From Marchantia polymorpha subsp. ruderalis (lineage: Eukaryota; Streptophyta; Marchantiopsida; Marchantiales; Marchantiaceae): DNA of 64,000 bases. The notes beneath the pieces were generated by a model, which was not told where the DNA came from, searched no databases, and worked only from the letters and a program-made list of their open reading frames with translations. The stretch covers positions 24,864,501 through 24,928,500 of the forward strand of contig AP031353.1 of NCBI GenBank assembly GCA_037833965.1, written 5' to 3'. The position numbers were made by a program, and so were the translations under genes. Positions 54,060 through 64,000 of the stretch are shown piece after piece; position 1 is the first letter of the stretch; every line of letters starts with the position of its first letter.

Positions 54060-55600
54060 ATTCTTATCAAGTGATAATTTTTAACTATACATATGTTAAA
54101 AAAATTTAAGACATATTTTATTTTGAAAATAAAATTTTTAATTTTGAAATTCTCATTTATTGTTAAGATTTTAAATCATTTACTTTACAAAAATTAGTTT
54201 CAATAAAAAAAAATTCATCAATTTCTGTTAGTATCAAAGAATAAATAAATTTAAATACATTCTGTATTCTCTTATATATGAAGTGATTGCTTTTTTTATT
54301 TTAGATACACATCCATTGAATATATTAAAAAATAGACAAATCTCTGGTCTCAGCGTGGTCGTTTTAACAATTTGTGTGGTCGTTTTAACATTCATTCTTG
54401 TGTATATATATATTAATTATTGAATCACAATATTCACAATCATTCGACATTGAATGCCAACTAGATTCATAGTTATGATTTGCCATTATGATTATCCAAT
54501 TATAATGCCCAACTACTTTATTAAAATTTTCTAATTCGCTTTTGTATCAAACGAATTAACAAACATTCTACTCTGAAATTACTATAAGACAAACATAGAA
54601 TTCCAAATCTCCATTCCAGTATGAAACTATGTGAATGCTAATGCCCTGATCTATTCATAATAAAATCATCTTTCACGCAATCTTATCATTTTCTAACTTC
54701 AACGCAAACTTTTTGTTTCTAAAGCACACTTCTATAGCTGGACCAATAACAGCAGAGAATCTAAATGTGTGACTTCCTGCAGATCCAGTCAGGAATTATG
54801 ATTTATTCCAGTTCTTTAAGTATCTTCATTTCAATGTTTCTTCAGATTTTACTTATGTTTGCTGTTCATGACTTCACAATTATAGACTTCACATCCAAGG
54901 AAGAAACGAATTTTTATCTTGTGGAATGAATGGATAATTGCCAAGCTTTGGCAATTATCAATGTTCTGCATCTCGGGCCCTCAGAAGAGTGCTTTGGGTT
55001 TCTGACGTAGCTACATTACATCTGGGCACATTTTTTCATACTTAAAAAATAATCCCAAATTTTGGGCGAAACACTGTATGAAACACAGTGAAAATTTAAA
55101 AAAGTTAAAAAATTAAAAACCATCCGGATGAATTTTGGTTGCCTTCATTACTACATTTGTTTGCGATTTCTTGAGATATACAGAAAAAAGTTCACAACCC
55201 AACAAACAGAAAGTTCCCAACAAAACAAAACTACCGTCTCCACGTATCAGTTAATCAGACTTATGTGTTATTATTTTATTGAGAGTATTTGTTTTTCAAG
55301 AAAAAAAATTTCACAAACATATCCACATTTCGAAGTACTGAACTCATGTCATAATTGCAATTCTCATTTGCTAGGTGTCTAAGTCCGAGTAATAATTCAA
55401 CTTTCAACCTAACTAATATATTTCAGCATTTTGACTTTTATGCTCATGCACATGCTAAGACTTCCAAGATATGATAAAATTGATGATATAAAGAAGTAAC
55501 ACAGACCAAAATATTTTTAAGTCGTTATCCTCATGAACATTTGTGAAAATGTCAAATGAATACTCACAAAATTGGATAGTTTATTGGACAGAATTAGAAT
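54060..55600. other. AT-rich spacer with inverted copy of the 24 kb repeat
   Basis: About 54640-55200 is the minus-strand relative of 24080-24660 (shared AATGAAGGCA, AAATGTGCCCAGAT, CAGAAACCCAAAGCACTC). No gene is supported in the remainder. Confidence 0.5.
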
Positions 55601-55981
55601 ATAATCAAGTCATATTACAGAGTTTACAGATGCAGCGGTTGACTTTAATAATGTTGACAAAAATAATTTTCTTACCTTGTTTATTTATACTCGTTTGTAC
55701 TACAAAATTAATTTTTTAACATCATCAGAGCCAAAATAGTAACAAAAAAATTTTAATCTTTGCATACAAAATTATGATGCATACAAAATCAATTGCTTCA
55801 TAGTGATAAAAGATTATGTAATGTTTTACTAAACATATAATATTATGAGATTTTTTAGTACATCAATGAATGTACCGAAGTTTGCATCTTGAGTCAAAAA
55901 GTAATGATATAATGAAGATATAATTAAAAAATAAATCTTGCTGAGACTAAGTACATATACAAAAAAATGTTGAACATGCAT

Positions 55982-56027
55982 AGCTAATTGATTAGTTGAA
56001 CCTTAAGTATGGTCTGCCTTAGCTGCA
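55982..56027 (-). other. 46-nt core, unit E4
   Basis: On the minus strand the outer stem AGCTAA/TTAGCT is perfect and the loop is TTCAACT, but the inner stem has mismatches (TTAAGG/AATCAA). Length is still 46. Preceded by TTTTTGTAT rather than GTAG. Confidence 0.82.
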
Positions 56028-56259
56028 TACAAAAAGAAAAAAAATAAGTCCGAAAATAAATATTGGGAAAAAATTAAGCTTAAAATGTCAAAATATTACA
56101 AATATAATAAGAAAACTTTCGGAAAATTTTACTACAAAAACCTGAAATCAAAGAAAATTCAACCACTTTCAATTACAGTTTTCATTACCTATGCTGATAG
56201 AAGCATATAAAAACATCTTTCTATTTCTCAAAATATATACAAAATTGAAGACCAAAATT

Positions 56260-56620
56260 AGATTTCATTCCAAAGCTTGCGTAAATACAATAGCTAGGAA
56301 ATAAAGTGTGAGTTGGTATGCAACTTGCATGTATGTGGAATCTCATAGATTAGTAAAATTTGAAAATCCAATGATATCAACAACAAAATCACAAATATGT
56401 AGTAATAGTAAAATAACGCCATATCTATGAATTATAACTCAATGAAACGTGAAAATAATAATAATAAAAAAAATTATTTTAGTTGAGTAGCGCACTGCTA
56501 CAAGAGCACGCACTACTCAAAGCAACGAAATGAGAGAATTTGGAAAGTGATAAGGAGAAGTAATATATTTGATGGGTGGAAAGTCACACATGCTCAGCTT
56601 ATGGGTTTATACATGTCTTG
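56260..56620 (-). pseudogene. unit E4, small hydrophobic protein frame broken
   Basis: Minus strand: TATAAACCCATAAGCTGAGC (about 56593-56612), leader block GCGTGCTCTTGTAGCAGTGC, then MALFYYYYIFVILLLISLDF and QILLIYEI. The frame shifts in the turn (IYEIPHTC instead of TYEMSIH), so the second hydrophobic run is out of frame. 56630-56830 upstream matches the far-upstream part of E2 and E1. Confidence 0.65.
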
Positions 56621-56839
56621 TTTTTCATTAACTCCTTAAATATAGATTTTCAATTTAATTTTTAATCAACTCCTGTGGTAACAAGGACTCATGCGATTAA
56701 CGTCTATTAGCTATCTAAATGCAAACAGTACATTTGTGTCCTAGTCACTGTACTATTTTGTCATTTTGACGTGGTAATCATTATAAACAAGTACTCTAGG
56801 TAGCAAATCTGGTGTAGTTTTCAGTCATGAGCAAGCAAA

Positions 56840-58620
56840 CTTAGGTAAATCCATAAGGATTATTCAAGGACGTAAGCACCGTTTGGATACCGTTTGGTCT
56901 GGGCACATCTGTTCGTGTTTGGAGAAACAATAATTATAAATGATGGGCGAAGCATCGCATGAAACACAGTGATGAAATTTCAACCACCCGGATAAATTAT
57001 GGGTGCCTTCATTACTGGATTTGTTAGTGCTGTTTTTGAGATATACAGAACAAAGTTCACAACCTTTTGGCTCATTCATTTATTATGAATTTTGAAATAT
57101 ATGTTTTGGGAATCTTATGGATGTTGATTGTGATGGAATACCAAAGTACCAAATTACAGTTTTTCATCAAATTTTTAGATTATGCTTCATCTATCTCTAT
57201 CGGAAAGGAACGAGTGTACTCAATGTATGTCAACTGAACCAGAGAGCTCAATAATTGACGAAATCCTTTGATGTATCTAGTTTTCCTTCTACAAGCACTC
57301 AGACCAGAATGTAGGAGCTCCTTGAAGTAGCAAAGACTGTATGTATCATTTAATGTACCTGTGAACGGGTTCTTTACCGTTATTGCAATACGTACCAGCA
57401 AAGTACCAAGGAGATATAAAAATGTATATAAGAAGAATAAGGGATAAGCTGGGAATTATTTTATTTCATCTAGCTTTCTTTTTCAAATATCTACAACTCT
57501 CTTCAGGTGGACCAAATGCATATGTAGGATATATATAATAAATTTTTCTAGAGGTTTGAAGTTTAAATTAAGTAAATCATAAATTTGATATTTGAAACTT
57601 GATATTTGACATTTTATTGGAAATATCATCCGTACACAGAGAATGCTAGCAGAATTTGATATCTCATTTTCCAAGTGCTTTTTGTATATTAAGAGTTTTT
57701 GGAAAAACGATGTGGAAGAAAAAAATTTGTAATATATTACCGACAAACTAAATTCTACCCAATATTCTTGTAAAAATTATATGCAAACATAATGCTCTAT
57801 ACTCATAGCATAAATCCAAGAGCGTGAGCAGTAAACATGTTATAGAAAGCTTAAGTTCAAAAGTGAACTTTTATATGAGACTAATACTTTATAAAACTTT
57901 GTCACGTATGATTGATAAAATCAAGGCTAATGATTTAATATAAAAATGTGAAAAAAAAGTAAATAATCATCAAAAAAATTGAAATTTTTGAGGCATCTTA
58001 TCTATGACTCTCTGGGTGATTTTTTTATTTTGAATGACATTCTGATGCAATGCAAACATGCCATATTTATATTTCAAGCTATAAAGTTTAGTGGGTGGGA
58101 AATTCTGCAAGTATTTTCATTTTTTAAAATGCATTATATTCCACCATTTGTCACCATATATTAATGTTAATATGAATTTCCATACAAATATATATATATA
58201 TATATATGAGGGAAATATCATCGATACTTACCCAAATTTCAAGTATGTATTATGCTTAATTTCATTCAATTCATTTGGTCGAGTTTAACAATTTATTACC
58301 TTAATCATTTATTTCAAAAATAAGAATTTGTCTCTTAGAATGTCTCATTATTCAAGAGAAGCATACTTATCATAATATTCAGAATATTAGTTTTTTGGTG
58401 GTATCAAAAATTTCATTTTTAAGCGAGACGAATAAGTAAATCATAAATTGGTACGTCATGATAGATCTAATTCTCTCAGATCTTGACTGAAAAGTCACAA
58501 AAACTTAAGTAAATTCAAAAACTATACTAATTTTATCAAAAATTAAAAATCATCAAAACTCAATCATTTTGAAAATTACTAATATACTGAAAATCTCCAA
58601 ATTAAGTTAGAGAATAAATG
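56840..58620. other. AT-rich stretch, no gene seen
   Basis: 56870-57070 is a minus-strand relative of the 24 kb upstream repeat. A (TA)n run lies at about 58186-58207. Short frames here lack any recognisable motif. Confidence 0.5.
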
Positions 58621-58639
58621 AATTCAGATATGTAAATGA

Positions 58640-59055
58640 ATATATGTCATTCGTTATCGAAGAAGATACGTGATGACAGACCCTTCGCTATGACGGAACT
58701 GATCCTACCGCTTTTGAAAGTACGCATGTTTGACGGTACTCTGCCCCCCTCAGCGAGTGCAAACAACTCCATGGCCAGAACAAGATTATGTCAAGTCCAT
58801 GGAACTTTTGTGTTGATCTAATCCTCCGCTGTGGCAGCCGCTAAGACTGACCTGAATCGTAATATCGACCTTAAACGACAAAACGTTTGAGAATTTAGTG
58901 CTGATATAAAATCGCTGGTTGAGTGCAGGCTATAGTCTTGGAGCAATCCAGCCAAAATGATATTTCTGCAAATCTGGACGAACATCCACATGTAAAACAG
59001 GTCATGAAAACGTGTATCCTGTTCGGGGAGTTTGGCAAGAATGATCGCGCCAGGT
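58640..59055 (+). pseudogene. unrecognised gene fragment with an exon-like 3' part
   Basis: One frame reads IRDDRPFAMTELILPLLKVR, MFDGTLPPSASANNSMARTR, stop, SSAVAAAKTDLNRNIDLKRQ, stop, EFSADIKSLVEC. Then after GAGTGCAG (acceptor-like, about 58927) a second frame reads AIVLEQSSQNDISANLDEHP, HVKQVMKTCILFGEFGKNDR, up to CGCGCCAG followed by GTATGG, a good donor-like site. GC is higher than in the flanks. The protein is not recognised; two stops in the first part argue for decay. Confidence 0.4.
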
Positions 59056-59278
59056 ATGGAATTTGGTAATAGAAACTTTCACTTGGAAGATAGAAGAAAA
59101 ATCATATTGTACTTCTAGATATTTTAATCAGAAGAAAACGTTGTACATGAAAGTGAGTTTCATCCACAAAGTTTTGTGTTGATTGCAATATCTAGAATCA
59201 CAAAAAAAAAATTCTTCTATCTTACATGTAGAAAACTTCTACTACAAAATTCCATAGCAAGGATAACGTATACAGAGT

Positions 59279-59945
59279 TTAGAAACTCAAATGTGCATTA
59301 CTCACGAATCCTCTTGATTGATTTGAGCTAACACGGGTGCATCTTGAAAATTGAGAAACCTTCTCAAAGATTCTGTGTCCACCTTCTACCCTAATCCCCT
59401 TGCTGGTAACGAGTTGCTCCTTGCCATTAAAGCGGAAGTTTGTGTCGCTCTGTGCATCCAGAATGTTGCTTCTCCCCAACTCGATGAAGAGTATTCTTTC
59501 CACATTCACCAAACTTTGGAGGTTCAAAGTCCTGTGACTGTATGGCTCCGAGTACACACTTGCTTCCTCATCTTCGATCGACTTACACACGAAGATAAGC
59601 AGCAGCCAAAACGCAGAGTTGCAACTCATACTCATCACTTGTGGGATCTTGTGCTCTTCTCTCTCGTTTGTGTCAGGAATTCCTGACCTACCTTCCAAGC
59701 GCACCAAGCATATATACGGAGAAGACGAGGTGGGTTGCTGTAAGTCCGATACAACAGAATCAAAGAATCTCGAAAAGATGCGCTCGTTGACCAGGCGGTT
59801 GATTGCAACGGTGAACTCTCTAATTGTACCGGTGATTTTAAAACTTTTGAATCTCGAACAACCCTTGTTCTTGTCAGGAATATCAAGCTCGTTGATGAAA
59901 AGAAAATGAATCAGAATTGTTTCAACTTGAAGATGAACTACTCAT
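59279..59945 (-). CDS. unrecognised gene, copy C (minus member of divergent pair), main exon
   Basis: About 220 codons are open without interruption on the minus strand, the best-preserved of the three copies: ILIHFLFINELDIPDKNKGC, FKITGTIREFTVAINRLVNE, FSRFFDSVVSDLQQPTSSSP, SGIPDTNEREEHKIPQ, MSCNSAFWLLLIFVC, SLVNVERILFIELGRSN, NFRFNGKEQLV, RIFEKVSQFSRC. An ATG-led part starts at 59707. All three copies have a stop codon just before this stretch, so it is either an exon start or an old shared lesion. No family recognised. Confidence 0.45.
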
Positions 59946-59955
59946 TGCTGCCAGC

Positions 59956-60411
59956 TCAGCTGACAAAGTTCAGTAGCATAGTTTTCAAAAGATTGAAATT
60001 CTTCAAGGATGATGAGACCTCGAGGAATAGATATGCGTTGTCAGTCTTCAGTAGATCGGATCTCTGTGACATATCCGTTGTGCAATGTCTTTTTGGCTGC
60101 ATTTCAAGTGCCATGGACGATATCAAACTGTACCTGTCAAGATGCGAATCCAGAACAACTCCAAGCCGTGGAGATGGTCTCCGATCGATGAGTCGAATTT
60201 GAGCACTGACGTTGATATATACCGTCACGCTGCTAGTTGCAAGACACCGGTCCTTGCAATGGTCAAGGTTCGCTGCCGAGTGCCCAGTGCTACTTGTATA
60301 AATCCTCGCTGTGCAGACCTTTGAGCTGCATTTGCTGGAAGGTAATGACTTCCAAGTTCTCTTGTGGTTCGGAGCTTTCCACTCTGCACAAATCAGCTGA
60401 TCGGACCTCAC
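59956..60411 (-). CDS. unrecognised gene, copy C, upstream open frame
   Basis: 151 codons from ATG at 60411: MRSDQLICAEWKAPNHKRTW, KVCTARIYTSSTGHSAANLD, LATSSVTVYINVSAQI, SDLLKTDNAYLFLEVSSSLK. Its copy A and B counterparts are open only in part and in different frames, so only segments are reliable. It lies directly upstream of the main exon on the same strand and about 100 bp from the start of the plus member. Confidence 0.35.
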   Translation of the reverse strand: MRSDQLICAEWKAPNHKRTWKSLPSSKCSSKVCTARIYTSSTGHSAANLDHCKDRCLATSSVTVYINVSAQIRLIDRRPSPRLGVVLDSHLDRYSLISSMALEMQPKRHCTTDMSQRSDLLKTDNAYLFLEVSSSLKNFNLLKTMLLNFVS

Positions 60412-60513
60412 GGCTATTATCGCTCCATTCTATAGCCGACATAGGCCACCAAGTTTTGTGTAGGTCTGAGGTGATTCTCAGATCTAAGCGACAGTCTGTA
60501 GTTGGTCATTACG

Positions 60514-60822
60514 ATGGATTCCGCAACAGGGAATGATACTGAGTCTTGCATTTGTCAATTATTGGGCAAGAATATCGTCGGCTACATCACGATTGCTATG
60601 TCTGCTTTGGGAGTCATTGTACCAGGATACTATTGTATCTCAAGGTTGTATCAAATCACAGTTATTGAAAGTCGAATTAGAGAATGTTATGCGAGGCACA
60701 TTCTACACTCACAAGCAGTAGGAAATTTCAGGGTCAACTTCAATGGAGAAGAAAGATATACGCCTCGAGATGTTCTGGTGCAGAACCCATCGGGCAGGTA
60801 CATGATAGCAGTCAAAAGATAA
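60514..60822 (+). CDS. unrecognised single-pass protein, copy C (plus member of divergent pair)
   Basis: 102 residues: a cysteine-bearing head MDSATGNDTESCICQLLG, one membrane segment about residues 21-42 (VGYITIAMSALGVIVPGYY), then a soluble basic tail ISRLYQITVIESRIRECYAR, HILHSQAVGNFRVNFNGEER, YTPRDVLVQNPSGRYMIAVK. It is the only intact copy of three (A is cut, B interrupted). The short divergent spacing from the minus member suggests a shared promoter. No family recognised. Confidence 0.45.
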   Translation: MDSATGNDTESCICQLLGKNIVGYITIAMSALGVIVPGYYCISRLYQITVIESRIRECYARHILHSQAVGNFRVNFNGEERYTPRDVLVQNPSGRYMIAVKR

Positions 60823-60829
60823 ATTTCTA

Positions 60830-62200
60830 CAACTGATGAAGCTTCAACCTCGGAAGGTCCAGAGAGAGATGCCATTGAAAGTTTGGAATCTGAAAAGACG
60901 GAAGAGCTTGCATTTTTTCATTAAAGCTAAAATTCGTCATGACATTGGAGGAGTGAAGTATGATCCTTGATTATCCACAGATATGTAGCGGCTGGAGTCC
61001 AATCTACTGGAACATCACAAAGTATCTGTAGTTTCATGACATAGTGCAACATGCTTCATCATATTAAATGTTTGAAGTCTTCCAATGTTCTCAACTTCCA
61101 GGTTGAAATTTGTTCAAGCATGTCATCCTGGAATATGGACTGGAATTGGATCGATGAGTAGTCCCGGCCTCATTCTCAAACCACTCCCGGAGTTGGGTAA
61201 CCCCGTTAGCGCGAGCCACTCATGGCAATAAATTCACACTACTCATGATAAACACGCTGAGCAGGAAATCACCAGCTCCATTGTGGCTCTTTAAGTACTA
61301 AAAGTTGTGTTGATTCTTTTGCAATGCTTAGATGTTTTTACTTCTTCGCTTTATCTTCTTTGCTTTATCTTCTGTTACATTTTGGAGCGCTATACATGGG
61401 AGAATATATCGATAGAGCAAAGGAGGTTTCTCTATGTGCATGGCTTTAATATTATTAAACAGGCTCTCTAGACATATTTCCCCACGTATGAGGAGAGGGA
61501 ACACTAAATGTAGCTGATGAATTGAAATATAAGGTATATCGTTATGCCTGAAAAGTTTCAAGATACTCGAATGTAAGATATGCTTGCATATTCAGATTCT
61601 TGAAGTTTACTTCAAAAGCTGGGAGACCTCATAGTTCGCATCAACTCTATGGACATCTTAGACGGCGTTGGGAAAATCTTGCAGCGAGGTTTCGAAAATG
61701 CCACGGTTGACTTCGAGACACACACTTCAATATTTTCTTTATCCAAATCTGAATTTCAGGTTGAAATTATGTGGAAGGAAATGCCTCGACCAAATGATGA
61801 TAGATATCCATTCCAGGAATCATTCCACTAGCTTCAACACAATGTGTCCTGGTCTCCTGTATAGAACACAATTTTGTAGTTTGACCAGTAACAGCCATCA
61901 ATAAACTTGTAGTGTTGAAAGCCAAGCTTCTTGCAGGAAACTCCATCCATGAAGTCTTCCATGAAGTGTTACTCCAAGTATATCACTCCAAGTATATCTT
62001 TCCAATGTGAAACATAAGATAAAATTAAGAAGTTAAAATGTCTTCATCTTACAGCACTGCAAACGCAAAATTTTTGACATACAACTTACAATGATTGTCA
62101 CTCAGATGATAAAAAGTACAGAACTACATTTGAGAGCACTGCAAATCGTGTTCACATAAAACTTACATAATATTACATGATTTTGACCTCGGATGCTCAT
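60830..62200. other. 3' flank of copy C, unassigned
   Basis: 60830-61510 matches 31440-32100 (3' of copy B), including GAGTTGGGTAACCCCGTTAG and CCCCACGTATGAGGAGAGGG. About 61600-61870 is loosely related to 32600-32850. Short frames (61649-61831, 61668-61904) overlap each other and are not supported. Confidence 0.45.
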
Positions 62201-62214
62201 GGCTGGCTCACGCT

Positions 62215-63000
62215 AACGGGGCTACCCAAACCCACTAGGGCTGATTTATCTCCACCCTCGTGATGGTGATAATTGTGTTTCTAGCCCTTAATTTCAACTA
62301 AACTTGTTGCCAGCTTGCAAACCCGCCTGGTTGATTTAGGTTTAAATCGGCGCATACTGAAAAGAAATTCATTTTCGCGGTTTTATAATTTTTTTTACTT
62401 AAAACCGTTCATACCAGGAAATAAATACATGGTCGAAAGAGCAAAGATGAATAATTTTAAAATTATTTGTCATTATGATTATGACATCATTGTACAGCAT
62501 AACAGCATTAAAAAAGTTTGCAAGTTTTTACTGCGCGACCACTGATGTATTATTCCTCTTAGGGAAGCACCGGTTTTAATGATTTTAGATGGAAATTACA
62601 GTCTCTGAAGGTAAAGATAGAAATAATACTTATGTTTGAAACTTTAGGGTTTGAATGTACGAATTATATCCATTCGTTTGAAAATTTCTGGGATTTTTAT
62701 TCAAAATACTCTAATTTCATTTCTTTATTTCTAGGATATATCCGTAGAAGTGCATTATCCTTTCTCTATTTTCCTCCTTATATCTATCAAGTTTTCATAC
62801 TTCAGCTGACTTTCCTTTGTTCATCGTAATTATGGCTTTCCGTATAACTAGTTCATAGTTTTACGTTCTTCGTTAGACTCGTTTGAATCTTATTTTAAAC
62901 AAACCAATGAAATGACTTCAAACATGCAATTTGCAAATCTGATAAAATTAGGCATGCTTTAAACATGCCATTTCAACATGATAAACCTACATAGTAGCTT
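62215..63000 (+). repeat. unit H2, decayed relative of the small-protein unit
   Basis: Partner of H1. It begins GGGGCTACCCAAACCCACTA, directly after CTCACGCTAACG, which is the complement of the GTTAGCGCGAG seen at about 61205 and 31816. It keeps GTAATTATGGCTTTCC and AACCAATGAAATGACTTC...ACATGCAATTTG but has no open hydrophobic frame. About 180 bp near 62370-62560 are absent from H1. Confidence 0.65.
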
Positions 63001-63235
63001 TAACATTATTTTTTATTTTTTTAATACAATTTTTTATTTTGGAAATTACTTTTTGAATTTTTAAATTTTAATTCATCGTTAAATTTACTTTAAAAAATTA
63101 TATCTAATTATTAAAAAAAATTTCATCAAATTTTGTTAGTTTTAAAGAAAACATTTTTGTTAATATTTAAAAATTAAATCATAAAAATGTAATTGATTTT
63201 GTTAAAATTACGGATACAACATTTGATCAACGTGT

Positions 63236-63281
63236 AGCTAATTGAGAAGTTGAATCCCAAGTGCGATCTGTCTTAGCTGAA
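63236..63281 (-). other. 46-nt core, unit E5, with a compensatory pair change
   Basis: Minus strand: TTC, AGCTAA, GACAGATCGCAC, TTGGGA, TTCAACT, TCTCAA, TTAGCT. Relative to consensus the loop-closing pair changes from G-C to A-T on both sides and another pair becomes a G-T wobble, so the fold is kept although the sequence drifts. The outer stem is perfect. Confidence 0.85.
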
Positions 63282-63539
63282 TACAACATCTTAATCAAAA
63301 GAATTAATCTCAATTTAGATTGTTAAAAGAAAAAAGCTTACAAGATAATAAATTACAAAGATATATACAAATATCAACATATAATAATACATGAATTTAG
63401 TTTTTAGTCAAAAAAATGTTCAATTATTTGTTTAAACGACTGTTATTTTTCATTAATCAAGCTTGCACTATACAACCAAAAAAACATTCATTTATCAAGG
63501 GTATTCATCCTACATTCATTCTCATCGATAAGAATTGTA

Positions 63540-63860
63540 AATTTCAATCATAAATAATATTTAGCTTTTGTAAAACTAGTTTTCAAATTATCACAATATG
63601 TATGTAGACATATTGTAGATTAATAAAATATGAAAACCCAATGATATAAACAAAAAAATCACAAATATAAATAAATTATATAATATCATTACATAAAAAA
63701 AATTATATAATAGAATAATGCATTGCTACAAGAAAACATGGTAATCAACAAAATAAAATGAGATTATTTGAAAAGACTAATAGACAATCACTTATATTGT
63801 AGGATGAAAAGTCAATCATATTTGATAAATGTATTGAGTCATAAGTCTTGTTTTGCTTTA
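63540..63860 (-). pseudogene. decayed unit E5
   Basis: Minus strand: CATGTTTTCTTGTAGCAATG (leader block), ATTTGTGATTTTTTTGTTTA, ATCATTGGGTTTTCATATTT, TACAATATGTCTACATACAT in the order of E4, but without an intact frame. The TATA-like motif is not clear near 63840. Confidence 0.5.
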
Positions 63861-64000
63861 TGTTTAACTTAATGTTTCATATTTTTTCATGATTTTCTCC
63901 TTTTTTTGAATTTTTTTTTCCCGAAAAAAATTTATTTGGAGTTACAAAAACTTCAACATTGTTACGGATGCAAAGTGGTTTATTGGTTTCGAAGAAAAAA

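Noticed and set aside
59940-59960. In-frame TGA in all three gene-pair copies as recoding
   Set aside because: No selenocysteine machinery is expected in a land plant; an exon boundary or a shared old lesion is simpler.
60823-60980. Extension of the copy C plus protein in another frame (KVQREMPLKVW...)
   Set aside because: Differences from copy B in this stretch nearly all change the residue, which does not look like constrained coding sequence.
13694-63281. CRISPR array from regularly repeated short cores
   Set aside because: Cores are kilobases apart, on both strands, in a plant nuclear context.
1-64000. Intact rRNA or 5S genes, U6 or U2 snRNA
   Set aside because: I looked for their hallmark sequences by eye and saw none.

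Overview
This is nuclear plant DNA, probably from a non-seed land plant; a bryophyte is my guess, not shown by the sequence. The evidence is plant-type telomere repeats (CCCTAAA)n, a decayed class III peroxidase, chloroplast ndhF and psaA fragments, plant-like U4 snRNA fragments, and a Ty3/gypsy element of plant layout. No prokaryotic gene organisation is present.

Layout. (1) 1-11207: a GC-rich Ty3/gypsy LTR retrotransposon entering from the left edge, with gag-protease, pol, and a complete 3' LTR of about 5.5 kb that holds an open reading frame of about 850 codons. (2) 11208-about 41900 and about 45900-64000: very AT-rich DNA built largely from divergent copies of one repeated gene-like unit. 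A full unit has a conserved upstream box, a TATA-like motif (ATAAACCCATAAG), a short frame for a small hydrophobic protein of about 45-55 residues, an AT-rich spacer, and an invariant 46-nt 3' core after TTTTTGTAG. The core folds as two stacked 6-bp stems with a 7-nt TTCAACT loop, like the acceptor/T-arm half of a tRNA. I find 12 cores on both strands and about 9 further units without one. (3) Three copies of an unrecognised divergent gene pair (27.3-28.4, 29.7-31.5 and 59.2-60.9 kb), all partly decayed. (4) About 42.0-45.9 kb: a GC-richer gene-like island on the minus strand, with a 638-codon frame, an alternating-charge (RE/RD/KE) segment and an exon matching very-long-chain enoyl-CoA reductase. 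(5) Smaller insertions: a chimeric ndhF/psaA plastid fragment, two 3'-truncated U4 snRNA copies, an interstitial telomere tract, three copies of a TA-flanked MITE, and several perfect inverted repeats.

No conventional operon or complete known metabolic gene is present. The strongest candidate for something undescribed is the repeated unit that pairs a small two-pass hydrophobic peptide with a tRNA-half-like RNA core. The 46-nt length of the core never changes, even where the peptide frame is lost.
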